A stretch of DNA of 64,000 nt, from assembly GCF_004795055.1 (NCBI RefSeq), contig NZ_SSBJ01000030.1, positions 1 to 64,000 of the forward strand. Reading direction: 5' to 3'. The stretch comes from Streptomyces sp. A1136 (GTDB lineage Bacteria; Actinomycetota; Actinomycetes; Streptomycetales; Streptomycetaceae). Within the stretch, counting starts at the first letter, position 1, and each line of letters opens with the position of its first letter. A program made the position numbers and the translations under genes. The notes under the pieces were generated by a model that made no database searches, was not told where the DNA came from, and worked only from the letters and a program-made list of their open reading frames with translations. Positions 53,820-62,584 of this stretch are shown piece after piece.

Positions 53820-55658
53820 ATGGCGTTCGACGCGACTGGTTTCGTGCAGGCGGACGGCGGCGGTCGTTACGTCCCGATCTCCGATCACGGCCTGATCGGC
53901 GATCTTCGTACGGTCGCCCTGGTCGGCACGAACGGCACGATCGACTGGTACTGCTGCCCGCGTTTCGATGCGCCCAGCGTCTTCGGGTCCATCCTCGATG
54001 CCGACCGGGGCGGGTCGTTCGAGCTCGCTGCCGAGGTCCCGACCCGCACCAGGCAGTTCTATTTTCCCGACACGAACGTGCTGATCACGCGGTTCTTCGC
54101 CGCGGACGGGGTGGCGGAGATCCAGGACTTCATGCCCGTGGTCGACGAGTCGCGCGAGGCGGCCCGGCACCGGCTGATCCGGCGGGTGATCTGTGTCCGC
54201 GGAACCCTCCCGTTCAGGGCGCGGATCGCCCCCCGCTTCGGCTACGGCGTCGAAGCGCACACCACGCACCTCGAAGGCCACACGGCGGTGTTTCGCTCCC
54301 CCTCACTGACGCTCGCGCTGACCGCCACCGCACCCCTGGAAAGCGACGGCCTGGACGTGTGGTCGCACTTCAAGCTTCTTGAGGGCGAGTCCAACGTGTT
54401 CGCCCTCGATCAGATCGGCGACGACGTCCCGCCCCGCTCGTGCCCGCGCGCCGAGGCGCAGGAGCAGGCCGAGGCAACCGTACGGTTTTGGCGCCACTGG
54501 CTGGCCGGCTCGCGCTACCACGGGCGGTGGCGGGAGATGGTGCACCGCTCCGCGCTGGTGCTGAAGCTGCTCACCTACGCGCCGACCGGTGCGATCGTCG
54601 CCGCACCGACCACCAGCCTGCCCGAGCAGATCGGCGGCGAGCGCAACTGGGACTACCGCTACGTGTGGGTCCGCGACGCCGCTTTCTGCGTCTACGCGAT
54701 GCTGCGCCTGGGGTTCACCTCGGAGGCCGAGGCCTTCATGGGGTTCATCTCCGAGCGGGGCATCCTGCGGGGCACGGGCGAGAGCGGTCCGTTGCAGATC
54801 ATGTACGGCATCGACGGGCGCACCGAGCTGCCCGAGTATGAGCTTCCGCACCTGGAGGGATACCTCGGCTCCGCACCGGTCCGGGTGGGCAACGCCGCCA
54901 CCGGTCAGCTCCAGCTGGACATCTACGGTGCGCTGATCGACTCGATCTACCTCTACGACAAGTGGGGGCAGCCGATCAGCAGTGACCGCTGGGACGAGGT
55001 CGGTGCCGTGGTGGACTGGCTGTGCGAGCACTGGGACCAGCCCGACGAGGGGGTGTGGGAGACCAGGGCGGGCCGGCGGAATTTCGTGTACTCGCGGCTG
55101 ATGTGCTGGGTGGCGCTGGAGCGCGCGATGCGCATGGCGAACCGCCGCGGTCTGCCGGCCGACCTGCCCCGTTGGCGGGAGTCCCGGGACGCGATCTACC
55201 GGCAGATCATGCGGCGCGGCTGGTCGGCCGAGCGAGGGGCGTTCGTCCAGGGGCTGGACGACCACGTGCTGGATGCCTCGCTGCTGATGATGCCGATGGC
55301 GAAGTTCGTCTCGCCCACCGACCCCAAGTGGCTCTCCACCCTGGACGCGCTCACCGCGGACCTGGTCTCCGACTCGCTGGTATACCGCTACGACCCGACC
55401 GCCAGCCCGGACGGCCTGCACGGCCCCGAGGGCACCTTCTCGATCTGCTCCTTCTGGTACGTGGAGGCGCTGGCCCGCGCAGGCCGGCAGGAGGAAGCCA
55501 GGCTCGCCTTCGAGAAGATGCTCACCTACGCCAACCACCTAGGCCTGTTCGCAGAGGAGATCGGCCCGACCGGAGAACAGCTGGGCAACTTCCCCCAAGC
55601 CTTCACCCACCTCTCGCTGATCAGCGCCGCCTTCAACCTCGACCGCGCGCTCGGCTGA
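53820..55658 (+). CDS. GH15-family glycoside hydrolase (glucoamylase/trehalase type)
   Basis: 612 residues. YVPISDHGLIGDLRTVALVG then GTNGTIDWYCCPRFDAPSVF is the conserved N terminus. RNWDYRYVWVRDAAFCVYAM and GQLQLDIYGALIDSIYLYDK surround the active site, and LFAEEIGPTGEQLGNFPQAF ends with a catalytic Glu region. Actinobacterial members act as trehalases or oligoglucosidases in the cytoplasm; no signal peptide is present. ATG 53820 is preferred to 53766 because GGGAGG lies 5 bases ahead. A hairpin follows. Confidence 0.92.
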   Translation: MAFDATGFVQADGGGRYVPISDHGLIGDLRTVALVGTNGTIDWYCCPRFDAPSVFGSILDADRGGSFELAAEVPTRTRQFYFPDTNVLITRFFAADGVAEIQDFMPVVDESREAARHRLIRRVICVRGTLPFRARIAPRFGYGVEAHTTHLEGHTAVFRSPSLTLALTATAPLESDGLDVWSHFKLLEGESNVFALDQIGDDVPPRSCPRAEAQEQAEATVRFWRHWLAGSRYHGRWREMVHRSALVLKLLTYAPTGAIVAAPTTSLPEQIGGERNWDYRYVWVRDAAFCVYAMLRLGFTSEAEAFMGFISERGILRGTGESGPLQIMYGIDGRTELPEYELPHLEGYLGSAPVRVGNAATGQLQLDIYGALIDSIYLYDKWGQPISSDRWDEVGAVVDWLCEHWDQPDEGVWETRAGRRNFVYSRLMCWVALERAMRMANRRGLPADLPRWRESRDAIYRQIMRRGWSAERGAFVQGLDDHVLDASLLMMPMAKFVSPTDPKWLSTLDALTADLVSDSLVYRYDPTASPDGLHGPEGTFSICSFWYVEALARAGRQEEARLAFEKMLTYANHLGLFAEEIGPTGEQLGNFPQAFTHLSLISAAFNLDRALG

Positions 55659-55666
55659 CGCTGTAT

Positions 55667-55685
55667 CACCACCGAGACGGTGGTG
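55667..55685 (+). terminator. Short hairpin after the GH15 gene
   Basis: CACCACCG pairs with CGGTGGTG around AGA, 9 bases after the stop. It is short but perfect; it lacks a T-tract. Confidence 0.45.
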
Positions 55686-56101
55686 CCCGACGCGTCACTG
55701 CCGGTCGAGGACTGGCCCTCATCGAGGTCGATGTCGGCGGGGAACGCCGACTGCCGAAGCCTCGCGTCGGGCGTACCGCCGGGCAGGGGAGGAGGTTCAC
55801 CGGGTCACGGTGATCCGCACGACCACCGGAGCGCCGCGGAACCGGGAGCCGCCACCAGGGGACGGCATGGTCGGTGGTCTGCTCATGCGATTCGGCGGTG
55901 TCGAGGATTCGCCGGCCCCTGGGTATCGAGGGGCATGGGCGGTGGCGTGGTCACCGCGCAGCGCGGCGGCGTAGGCTTTGCCGTTGACCTGCCGCGCTGC
56001 GCCTCCCTCGGGCTTTTCCTCGTCGCGAGGCGGCCTGAAGGCGCTCAGGACGGTCGCTTTGTTGGTGAGTGACGGGTTCACCTGGCGGGTCGGTCTCGGT
56101 A
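55686..56101. other. Gene-free interval between convergent genes
   Basis: Only shadow frames occur between the GH15 stop and the end of the amidohydrolase gene. Nothing recognisable is seen. Confidence 0.35.
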
Positions 56102-56890
56102 TCAGCCGAGTCCGACCAGTTCGGCGATCGTCCCGCCGAGTACCCGATCCCGTACTTCGCCCGGGCTGGTGACCCGTTCCACCAGGGCCCGGGCGAGGAC
56201 CGGGTCGCCGTACGGTGCGTCCGAGCCGAACAGGGTCCGGTCCGGGATCTCGTGGATGGCCAGCCGGACCGCGAAGACGATGTTGGCCGTGGACAGCTCC
56301 AGGTACATGTTCGGAGTGTCCCGCACCAGTTCGAGGGCCTGCATCCAGTGCTGCCCTCCCAACTGGCTGACCACCAGCGGAACGTCGTGGTACCGGCGGG
56401 CCAGCGCGGCCAGCGTTGCCAGGTCCTCCGCGGTGGTCGGCGCGGATCCGTGCACGACCACCGGCAGCCGCCCCTGGTCGGCCGCCGCCTGGAGGACCGG
56501 TTCGATCAGCCCTGCCCCTCCCGGCGGCGGTGTCAGCTCCCCGATCCCGCGCAGTCCGCGCCCGACCACCTCCTGCTCCACGATCTCGGCTGTTGCCTGC
56601 GACCCCAGACCCAGCGGCACCGACAGGAAGCCGATGAACCGGCCCGGCCACGCGGCGAGCGCCGCGTCCAGTTCCCGCCATGCTCCCCGGTACGCCTCGA
56701 CCGTGCCGGCCCGGCCTCCGAGCGCCTTCTCCAGAACGGCCATCTCCCGTCGCAGCGCGGCCAGGTCGCCGGCCCGCTCCGGGTGCGGTCGGGTGGCGAA
56801 CAGGACGGCGCGGTCGACTCCGGCCTCGTCCAGCAGCGCCACGTGCGCCTCGACCGGTTCGTGGACATGGCTGTGCGCGTCGATGATCAC
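56102..56890 (-). CDS. Amidohydrolase-family TIM-barrel protein
   Basis: 262 residues. MIIDAHSHVHEP has the HxH metal site, GRLPVVVHGSAP and LVVSQLGGQHW correspond to later barrel strands, and LFGSDAPYGDP carries the conserved Asp. It fits the ACMSD-like amidohydrolase_2 group that hydrolyses or decarboxylates small acids. It is divergent from a MerR gene, its likely regulator, with an operator-like repeat between. Confidence 0.85.
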   Translation of the reverse strand: MIIDAHSHVHEPVEAHVALLDEAGVDRAVLFATRPHPERAGDLAALRREMAVLEKALGGRAGTVEAYRGAWRELDAALAAWPGRFIGFLSVPLGLGSQATAEIVEQEVVGRGLRGIGELTPPPGGAGLIEPVLQAAADQGRLPVVVHGSAPTTAEDLATLAALARRYHDVPLVVSQLGGQHWMQALELVRDTPNMYLELSTANIVFAVRLAIHEIPDRTLFGSDAPYGDPVLARALVERVTSPGEVRDRVLGGTIAELVGLG

Positions 56891-56951
56891 TGATTCGTTC
56901 CCTCCATCTCGACCGGTCCGGAATTCGGCCGGTCAGGGCACTGTTGCTCCC

Positions 56952-56971
56952 TGACATCGTTGGAAGGTCAA
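56952..56971. promoter_or_regulatory. Candidate MerR operator/promoter
   Basis: On the minus strand, TTGACCTTCCAACGATGTCA resembles MerR-type promoters, where a -35 TTGACC is followed by an inverted repeat (TGAC/GTCA). The spacing to a -10 is unclear. A second inverted repeat, GACCGG with CCGGTC, lies at 56911-56934. Confidence 0.45.
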
Positions 56972-56989
56972 GTCGAAAGGAACGGATCA

Positions 56990-57385
56990 GTGCTGATCGG
57001 GGAGCTGTCACGCCAAACCGGAGTCAGCGAACGGCTGCTGCGCTACTACGAGCGGACGGAACTGATCCATGCCGAACGCCGCGCCAACGGCTACCGCGAG
57101 TACGACGACCAGACGGTGGAGACCGTGCGCCGCGTGCGCGCCCTGCTCGCCGTCGGCCTGCCCACTCGCATCATCCGCCAGGTCCTGCCCTGCACCCACG
57201 ACGCGGCGACGCTGCACCCCTGTCCCGGAGTCCTCACCAGCCTGCGCGACCAATTGGACGTACTCGACCGGCGCGCCGCCGAGCTGGAGACCGCCCGTCA
57301 CCTGCTGCGCCAGACGATCGCCGCCACCGAGGCCACGGCCGGCCAGGATCCAACGCCGGGCGCCCGAACTCCATCCCCTCACTGA
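56990..57385 (+). CDS. MerR-family transcriptional regulator
   Basis: 131 residues. LIGELSRQTGVSERLLRYYE and ANGYREYDDQTVETVRRVRA are the MerR HTH and wing. The C-terminal coiled coil spans about 85-120 (LTSLRDQLDVLDRRAAELET). Two Cys (PCTHDAATLHPCPG) might bind an inducer. GTG 56990 follows AAAGGA by 8 bases; a TTG at 56960 is a weaker start. It is divergent from the amidohydrolase. Confidence 0.88.
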   Translation: MLIGELSRQTGVSERLLRYYERTELIHAERRANGYREYDDQTVETVRRVRALLAVGLPTRIIRQVLPCTHDAATLHPCPGVLTSLRDQLDVLDRRAAELETARHLLRQTIAATEATAGQDPTPGARTPSPH

Positions 57386-57435
57386 GGTGTCACCGGCGCG
57401 GACCACAGCCGCCCTCCAGTAATTGAGCCGAAGCC

Positions 57436-57684
57436 GTGGGCTACGTCCGTGCCGCGCTTACCGCCCCGCCGTCCACCCGCTTCGCCACGGTATATGCCGT
57501 CTCCGGCAACACCCGCCGCTACTGGGAACTACCCGACCCGGCGGTCCTGGGCTACACCCCCGTCGACGACGCCGAACTCCACGCCGAGGACATTGCCGGC
57601 GCCGATCTCCCGATTGACCCGGCGGCGCCACAGGCCGGCCTCTACGCATTGCCCGAATTCACCCTCAAGTACCTCCGGCCCTGA
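57436..57684 (+). pseudogene. C-terminal fragment of an NAD-dependent epimerase
   Basis: STRFATVYAVSGNTRRYWEL and PDPAVLGYTPVDDAELHAED are the closing part of NAD-dependent epimerase/uronate-dehydrogenase proteins. The Rossmann part is missing; GTG 57436 is only an open-frame start. Confidence 0.65.
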
Positions 57685-57689
57685 ATCAC

Positions 57690-58172
57690 ACACCAACCAC
57701 CAGGCACACGCCCCCTGCTCCGCATGAGACGAAGACCGAGGCGAATGGTGCCTGTGTTTGCGAAGAATTCCGCAGAACGGTTGTTACTTGATCGGCTACT
57801 CCGGGTGGGTGAGGTCGGGGAGGAGTGCGCCTGGTGGTGCGCCGGAGCGCGTTGTCCGCAGGTGTCGTTTGTGGGGCGAGCCCGTCGCGGGCCGGCCGGG
57901 GGCAATGAATGTCAGGGCCACGCCGGGCAGGTGTGCGTGGGGTGTACAGGCAAGCGTGATGGAAACGTCCCGGCCTCGGCAGGGGCTGCGCTTGGGCGGG
58001 TGCGGGGTCGGGAGTGTGGCCTGCCGTCCTGCCGGCAATAGCCCAGGACGGTCACCGTCAGCATCCGCGGGTGGGGATCAGCCGGGTCCAGGCCGACAGC
58101 CCCGGACGCGACGACCGCTCCAACCGCTCCCTGAATCGGGAGTGGGTGGAGATCACCGACACCAACGATGGT
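57690..58172. other. Gene-free interval
   Basis: One plus-strand frame from 57724 of 105 codons lacks any known pattern and RBS. I see no repeat or RNA gene. Confidence 0.35.
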
Positions 58173-59060
58173 TCAGGAACCGTAGGTGATGGACACCTGC
58201 GCCGATCCGGTGGCGGGGCCGGAAATGCCGCCCGCCGGGACGAGGTTCGACCCGCCACCGCCGCCGCCGGGCCCGGCGGTGCCGTCGGCGTTGATCAGGA
58301 AGCAGCCTCCGCCTCCGCCTCCGCCGTGCCAGCCGCCGCCACCCCCGCCCCCGCCGAATCCGCCACCGCCCGTTCCACCGGTACCGGGCGTGCCGTTGCT
58401 GCCTGCCTTGTTGCTGCCTGCCTTGGAGTCCTCGGGGCAGGCGGCTCCGCCCTTGCCGCCGAGGGCCTGGGTTCCGCCGCCACCCCCGCCGCCGCTGTCC
58501 GGTCGCCGGCCGCCGGGCTTCCCGGTGTCGCCCGCGTCTCCGCCGGTGGCCTCGCGGACGGGGAATCCGGTGAAGCTGGAACCGCCTCCGCCGCCCCCGC
58601 CGCCGGCGGCGACGATGAGGCGGGGGTCGGTGCCGCGAACGCCGGTCAGCGCACAGCTCGCGCGCGCCGAGCTGCAGGTGCGGACATCACTGGCACCGCC
58701 GCCGCTGCCGCCGGGTTGCTGACCGGTGACGGCTCCGCCGCCCGTGCCGACGTTGACGTAGTAGGTGGTGCCGGGTGCCACGGTGAGGGTGGCGGTGACG
58801 GTGGCGCCGGTCCCGCCCGCTCCGCCCTCGATGGCGGATCGTCCCGGCTCGCCCGTGGCTCTGACGGTCAGTCGGGTGACGTGGGCCGGGACGACGAACC
58901 GCTGGTTGGCGCCGGTGGTGAAGGTCTTGGTCACGGGCGTCGCTGCGGCGGGCGCTGCGGGCACCACCAGGGCCGCCGGCAGCGCCGCGGCGGCGACCAG
59001 GAGCGCGGCCCGTCGGGCCGTGCGTCGAGGGCGTTCGGATCGCTGCGGGGTCAAAGTCAC
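58173..59060 (-). CDS. Secreted glycine-rich protein
   Basis: 295 residues from GTG 59060 (AGGAG 8 bases ahead). The N terminus has Arg residues, then AALLVAAAALPAALVVPAAP and AAA, a typical signal peptide. FTTGANQRFVVPAHVTRLTV starts a beta domain. Most of the rest is Gly-rich, with runs such as GGGGGGGGSSFTGFP and GGGGGGGWHGGG plus a few Cys, and ends GSAQVSITYGS. It is likely a cell-surface or extracellular structural protein. The proline-rich plus-strand frame is its antisense. Confidence 0.82.
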   Translation of the reverse strand: MTLTPQRSERPRRTARRAALLVAAAALPAALVVPAAPAAATPVTKTFTTGANQRFVVPAHVTRLTVRATGEPGRSAIEGGAGGTGATVTATLTVAPGTTYYVNVGTGGGAVTGQQPGGSGGGASDVRTCSSARASCALTGVRGTDPRLIVAAGGGGGGGGSSFTGFPVREATGGDAGDTGKPGGRRPDSGGGGGGGTQALGGKGGAACPEDSKAGSNKAGSNGTPGTGGTGGGGFGGGGGGGGWHGGGGGGGCFLINADGTAGPGGGGGGSNLVPAGGISGPATGSAQVSITYGS

Positions 59061-59703
59061 GATGGGGACTCCTGGACAGGGCCGTGGCACCCACCCCCGG
59101 GGCGCGCGCGGACGTAGGTCGATGGTCCGGCCCCTGCGCGGGACCGTCCGCTGCGGACCGTTCGGGCCGCAGCGGTCAGGCGTCACGCTCTCTCTCAGTC
59201 TCCCCGTTTCCCGGTCGGCCCGCCTCCCGGCGTGTCCCGGTCCGTCCGGGCGTCCCGGATCCCGCAAGGACGGAGCGAGGACGCTGCAAGGACGCCCCTC
59301 ACGTTGATCAAGTCCTCGGCTTGGCGCCCATGGGTATTCCGATCGGCAGTCGTCGGGGGATCTCGGCCTGACAGAGGGACCGGGATGGGTAGGCCGTTCG
59401 CGGAGAAGGCTGGGACGAGCACCTCGTCCGGGGCTTGGAGGGGGAGCCAGATCTTCTGTGTCGCCGTTCGGTGAAAGCGCGCGTTCCAGCGGGGGTCGCA
59501 CCTGTGCTCGATCGCGGCCGCGTCGTGACCATGGCCCGGAAGGCCTCAGGCGCATCCGCGTCGTTCAGAATCTCCTTCAGTAGTCGCCTTGCTTGAAGGC
59601 GATGCGAAGGCCGACCAGGGCCTCGTTACGCGCGCCGCCGACGGCGAGACGCCACGCGCTGACCTGCGCGGCTTCACCAACGGCGCCGTACAAAGGAAAG
59701 GAA
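59061..59703. other. Intergenic region without a supported gene
   Basis: This stretch contains the promoter of the Gly-rich gene on the minus strand and otherwise only short shadow frames. Nothing else is recognisable. Confidence 0.35.
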
Positions 59704-59729
59704 CCCCCAGCCGGCGCAGTGGCTGGGGG
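59704..59729 (-). terminator. Terminator of the xylanase transcript
   Basis: CCCCCAGCC (59704-59712) pairs with GGCTGGGGG (59721-59729). Read on the minus strand it is followed by TTCCTTTCCTTTG, a T-rich tract. It lies about 110 bases past the xylanase stop. Confidence 0.72.
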
Positions 59730-59839
59730 CTCCTCCAGGCGGTGACTATCAGTCGGGAGGCGGAGTCGCCCGTGCGGTAGACCGCCCGTCTCCGCGCCGG
59801 CAGGTCCTCCGCATCGGCATCACCCGAATACCGGGCAGG

Positions 59840-62197
59840 TCAGCGCTGCAGGGTGAGGACGCCCGGCCGGTAAGGCAGTTGGTCGTAGGGGCCGCTCGCG
59901 GTGGGGGACTTACCCTGGTAGAGGAACTGCAGGTTGCAGGGATCGATGGTCATGGTCTGGTCGGGGTTGTTGCGCACGAGGTCACCGTGGCTGATGTCGT
60001 TGGTCCATGTGGCACCGCTGTTGGCCTTGCCCGCGAAGGGGTTGCTTTCACTGGCGGCCTGCGGGGTCCACGAACCGTTCAGGCTGGAGGCCGTGAACGA
60101 GCGGAAGTAGCGCTGCTCGTTGGCACCCCGGGCCTCGACGATCATGAGGTACTGGTTCTGGTCCTTGACCTTGTAGACCTGCGGGGCCTCGAACAGGTTC
60201 TTCACCGTGTCGCTCATGACCGTCGTGTACGAGGAGCCGAAGCTGCCCGGGAAGTTCCCGATCGGCATGCTCGCCCGGTAGATCTTGCCGTTGTCACCGG
60301 CGAAGAACAGGTACATGTTCTGGTCGTCGGCGATCAGGGTCTGGTCGATCGGGGCGGCGCCCGGGATGCTGCCGGTGAACAGTGGCTGGGGCGCGGACCA
60401 GCCGTTGGGGTTGGTGGGGTCGCTCGACGTGCGGTAGATGAAGGGCCACGGACCCCACTGGTACGCCAGCACCCAGATCTTCTTGGGCGCGAAGTAGAAC
60501 AGCGTCGGCGCCACCGCGGTCTGGCTCATCCCGATCTGACCGGCCGACGCCATGTCCGGCCAGCTCGTGAAGGGACTGAACATCATCGAACCGTACGAGG
60601 ATCCGGAGGTGTTGGAGGCGTAGACCAGGTGCTTGCCGTTGTACACCACGTTGGTGAAGTCCTTCAGCGAGCCCCACCCGTTCGCCGGCTGCGCCAGCGC
60701 ACCCGTCGACGTCCACCGGTACGTGGACGGAAGAGCACACGCGCTGCCGGTCGGCGTCGTCGGGGTCGAGGTCCCGGACGGGCCGGTCCACTTCTGGTTG
60801 GTACCGGACCAGCAGGAGTACAGTTGGATCTTGGTGCCCTTGGCGGTGGCCGCGCCGACGGCGTCGAGGCACAGCCCGGACTGGACGCCGGCGATGGTGC
60901 CGTTGCTGTTGAGGTTCCACTGCTGGCCGGCGCTGCCGTCGCAGTCTCCGATGACCACCGCGGTGCCGTTGCTGGTGCCCTTGGCCAGGGTGCTCAAGCA
61001 CTTGTTGCCGTAGATCACCAGCTGCTTGTCGGAGGTGTAGGTCCAGCGCTGATTGGCCTGGCCGTTGCAGTCCCACAGCTGCGCCTGGGTGCCGTTGGCG
61101 GTGGCGGAGCCGTTGATGTCGATACAACGACCGGAGGGGACGCCCTTGATCGCTCCGGTACCGGACCCACCGGTGGTACCGGTAGCGGCCTTGAGGGCTT
61201 TCACGACAGCGGTGTAGGCGGCCTTGGGGTTGCCGTTGTTGTCGAACAGCAAGGGGTTCTCGCCCCGGCGCCAGGAGTCGCTGTCACGAATGCCCCATAC
61301 CGTGATGCCGGTGCACCGGGACACGGACAGGCAGGCGTTGACCGCGTTGGCGTAGTGGGTGGCCGAGGCCTGGGCGATGTCCAGCTCGGTGATCTGGACG
61401 TCAACGCCCAGGGCGGCGAAATTGGACAAGGTGGTCTGGAAGCTGGACGGGGGGCCGCCGGTGCCGAAGTGGCTCTGGAAGCCGACGCAGTCGATGGGCA
61501 CGCCGCGGGACTTGAAGTCCCTGACCATGTTGTAGACGCCCTGGGTCTTCGCGTCCGACCAGTTCTCGATGTTGTAGTCGTTGTAGCAGAGCTTGGCCGA
61601 GGAGTCGGCCGCCCGGGCGGTGCGGAAGGCTTCCTCGATGAAACCGTTGCCCAGCACGTTCTGGAACACCGAGCTGCGGTGCTGGGTGGAGCCGTCGGCG
61701 AACGCCTCGTTGACCACGTCCCAGGCGTAGATCCTGCCCTTGAAGTGGGTCATCTCGGTGGTGATGTGATTGTTCATCACGTTGCGCAGAGTGTTCGCGT
61801 CGCCGATGGAGCTGACCCACGACGGGAGCTGTGAGTGCCACACCGTGGTGTGGCCGCGCATGCGCTGGCCGTGTGCCGTGGCATGGTTGACGACCTGGTC
61901 GGCGGGGCCGAAGTCGAAATGGCCGCGGGACGGTTCGATGGCGTCCCACTTCATCTCGTTCTCCGGGGTGATCATGTTGAACTCCCGGTCCGCGATCGTG
62001 GCGTACGTCGAGTCGCCGAGCCTCCCCGCGGCCACAGCGGTGCCGAAGTACCTGCCGGACGGGGCTGCCTGCGTACCCAAGTTCGCGGCTCCGGCGGAGC
62101 TGGGGAGGAGCGTCACGACGCCGGCCACCAACGCCGCGGCTGACAGTCCTATCGTCACTGTCCGGCGACGCCGGCGGAGTCGGTGCAGGCCCTTCAT
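59840..62197 (-). CDS. Secreted GH10 xylanase with CBM13 and GH62 arabinofuranosidase domains
   Basis: 785 residues in one polypeptide. Signal peptide about 1-37 (AALVAGVVTLLPSSAGA). GH10 barrel 38-345 has the acid/base Glu164 in WDVVNEAF and nucleophile Glu271 in ITELDI. A CBM13/ricin lectin at about 350-475 has three QxW-type repeats (NQRWTY, GQQWNL, NQKWTG). A GH62 alpha-L-arabinofuranosidase follows from 495 to the end (STYRWTSTGALAQP; GPWPFIYRTSSDP; EAPQVYKV). It cuts arabinoxylan backbones and removes arabinose side groups in one secreted enzyme. It lies downstream of an AbfB-fused sigma factor. Confidence 0.95.
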   Translation of the reverse strand: MKGLHRLRRRRRTVTIGLSAAALVAGVVTLLPSSAGAANLGTQAAPSGRYFGTAVAAGRLGDSTYATIADREFNMITPENEMKWDAIEPSRGHFDFGPADQVVNHATAHGQRMRGHTTVWHSQLPSWVSSIGDANTLRNVMNNHITTEMTHFKGRIYAWDVVNEAFADGSTQHRSSVFQNVLGNGFIEEAFRTARAADSSAKLCYNDYNIENWSDAKTQGVYNMVRDFKSRGVPIDCVGFQSHFGTGGPPSSFQTTLSNFAALGVDVQITELDIAQASATHYANAVNACLSVSRCTGITVWGIRDSDSWRRGENPLLFDNNGNPKAAYTAVVKALKAATGTTGGSGTGAIKGVPSGRCIDINGSATANGTQAQLWDCNGQANQRWTYTSDKQLVIYGNKCLSTLAKGTSNGTAVVIGDCDGSAGQQWNLNSNGTIAGVQSGLCLDAVGAATAKGTKIQLYSCWSGTNQKWTGPSGTSTPTTPTGSACALPSTYRWTSTGALAQPANGWGSLKDFTNVVYNGKHLVYASNTSGSSYGSMMFSPFTSWPDMASAGQIGMSQTAVAPTLFYFAPKKIWVLAYQWGPWPFIYRTSSDPTNPNGWSAPQPLFTGSIPGAAPIDQTLIADDQNMYLFFAGDNGKIYRASMPIGNFPGSFGSSYTTVMSDTVKNLFEAPQVYKVKDQNQYLMIVEARGANEQRYFRSFTASSLNGSWTPQAASESNPFAGKANSGATWTNDISHGDLVRNNPDQTMTIDPCNLQFLYQGKSPTASGPYDQLPYRPGVLTLQR

Positions 62198-62584
62198 GAT
62201 TCTCCTCGGGGGTCGCGGGTCGCCTTGGACGCCGTGCTCGTGCGCGGATCGGCCGGCCCGGCCTGATCCGCCGCGGGATGGGCGCGGTGCAGGACGTGCG
62301 GCCGTTTCCGCATGCCGGTCGCCCGGCGTTCATGGGTGTGTCGTGTCATCGGAAGGCTTTCGTCAGGGGAAACGTCAACGAGGGAAGTCGGGGAACCCCT
62401 GCCGCGCCGGTGCGTCATATGAGCGGCGGGAAGGGCACCCCATGAAGTGGAGGCTTTCCAACCCGCGGCCTCGTAACAAAAAATGCGCGCAGTCCGGGAG
62501 ATCGCCCAGTGATGCATCTCGCAGGCAAAAAGCGTTACGACAAGCCCTGCGGACTGGTCGTCCTGTGGAAAGGGCCCCACATGC
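62198..62584. other. Region between the sigma-factor gene and the xylanase
   Basis: No gene is supported here. On the minus strand it is the leader and promoter region of the xylanase; AGGAG lies before its ATG. A long AT-richer patch near 62470-62540 is promoter-like. I saw no clear sigma-specific or LacI-type repeat. Confidence 0.4.

Noticed and set aside
57724..58041. 105-codon plus-strand ORF
   Set aside because: No RBS, no domain, and a composition like neighbouring non-coding DNA.
58186..58722. Proline-rich plus-strand ORF
   Set aside because: It is the antisense of Gly-rich codons in the secreted protein and lacks an RBS.
59879..61834. 651-codon plus-strand frame opposite the xylanase
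   Set aside because: The minus strand encodes clear GH10, CBM13 and GH62 domains; the plus frame has no known pattern.
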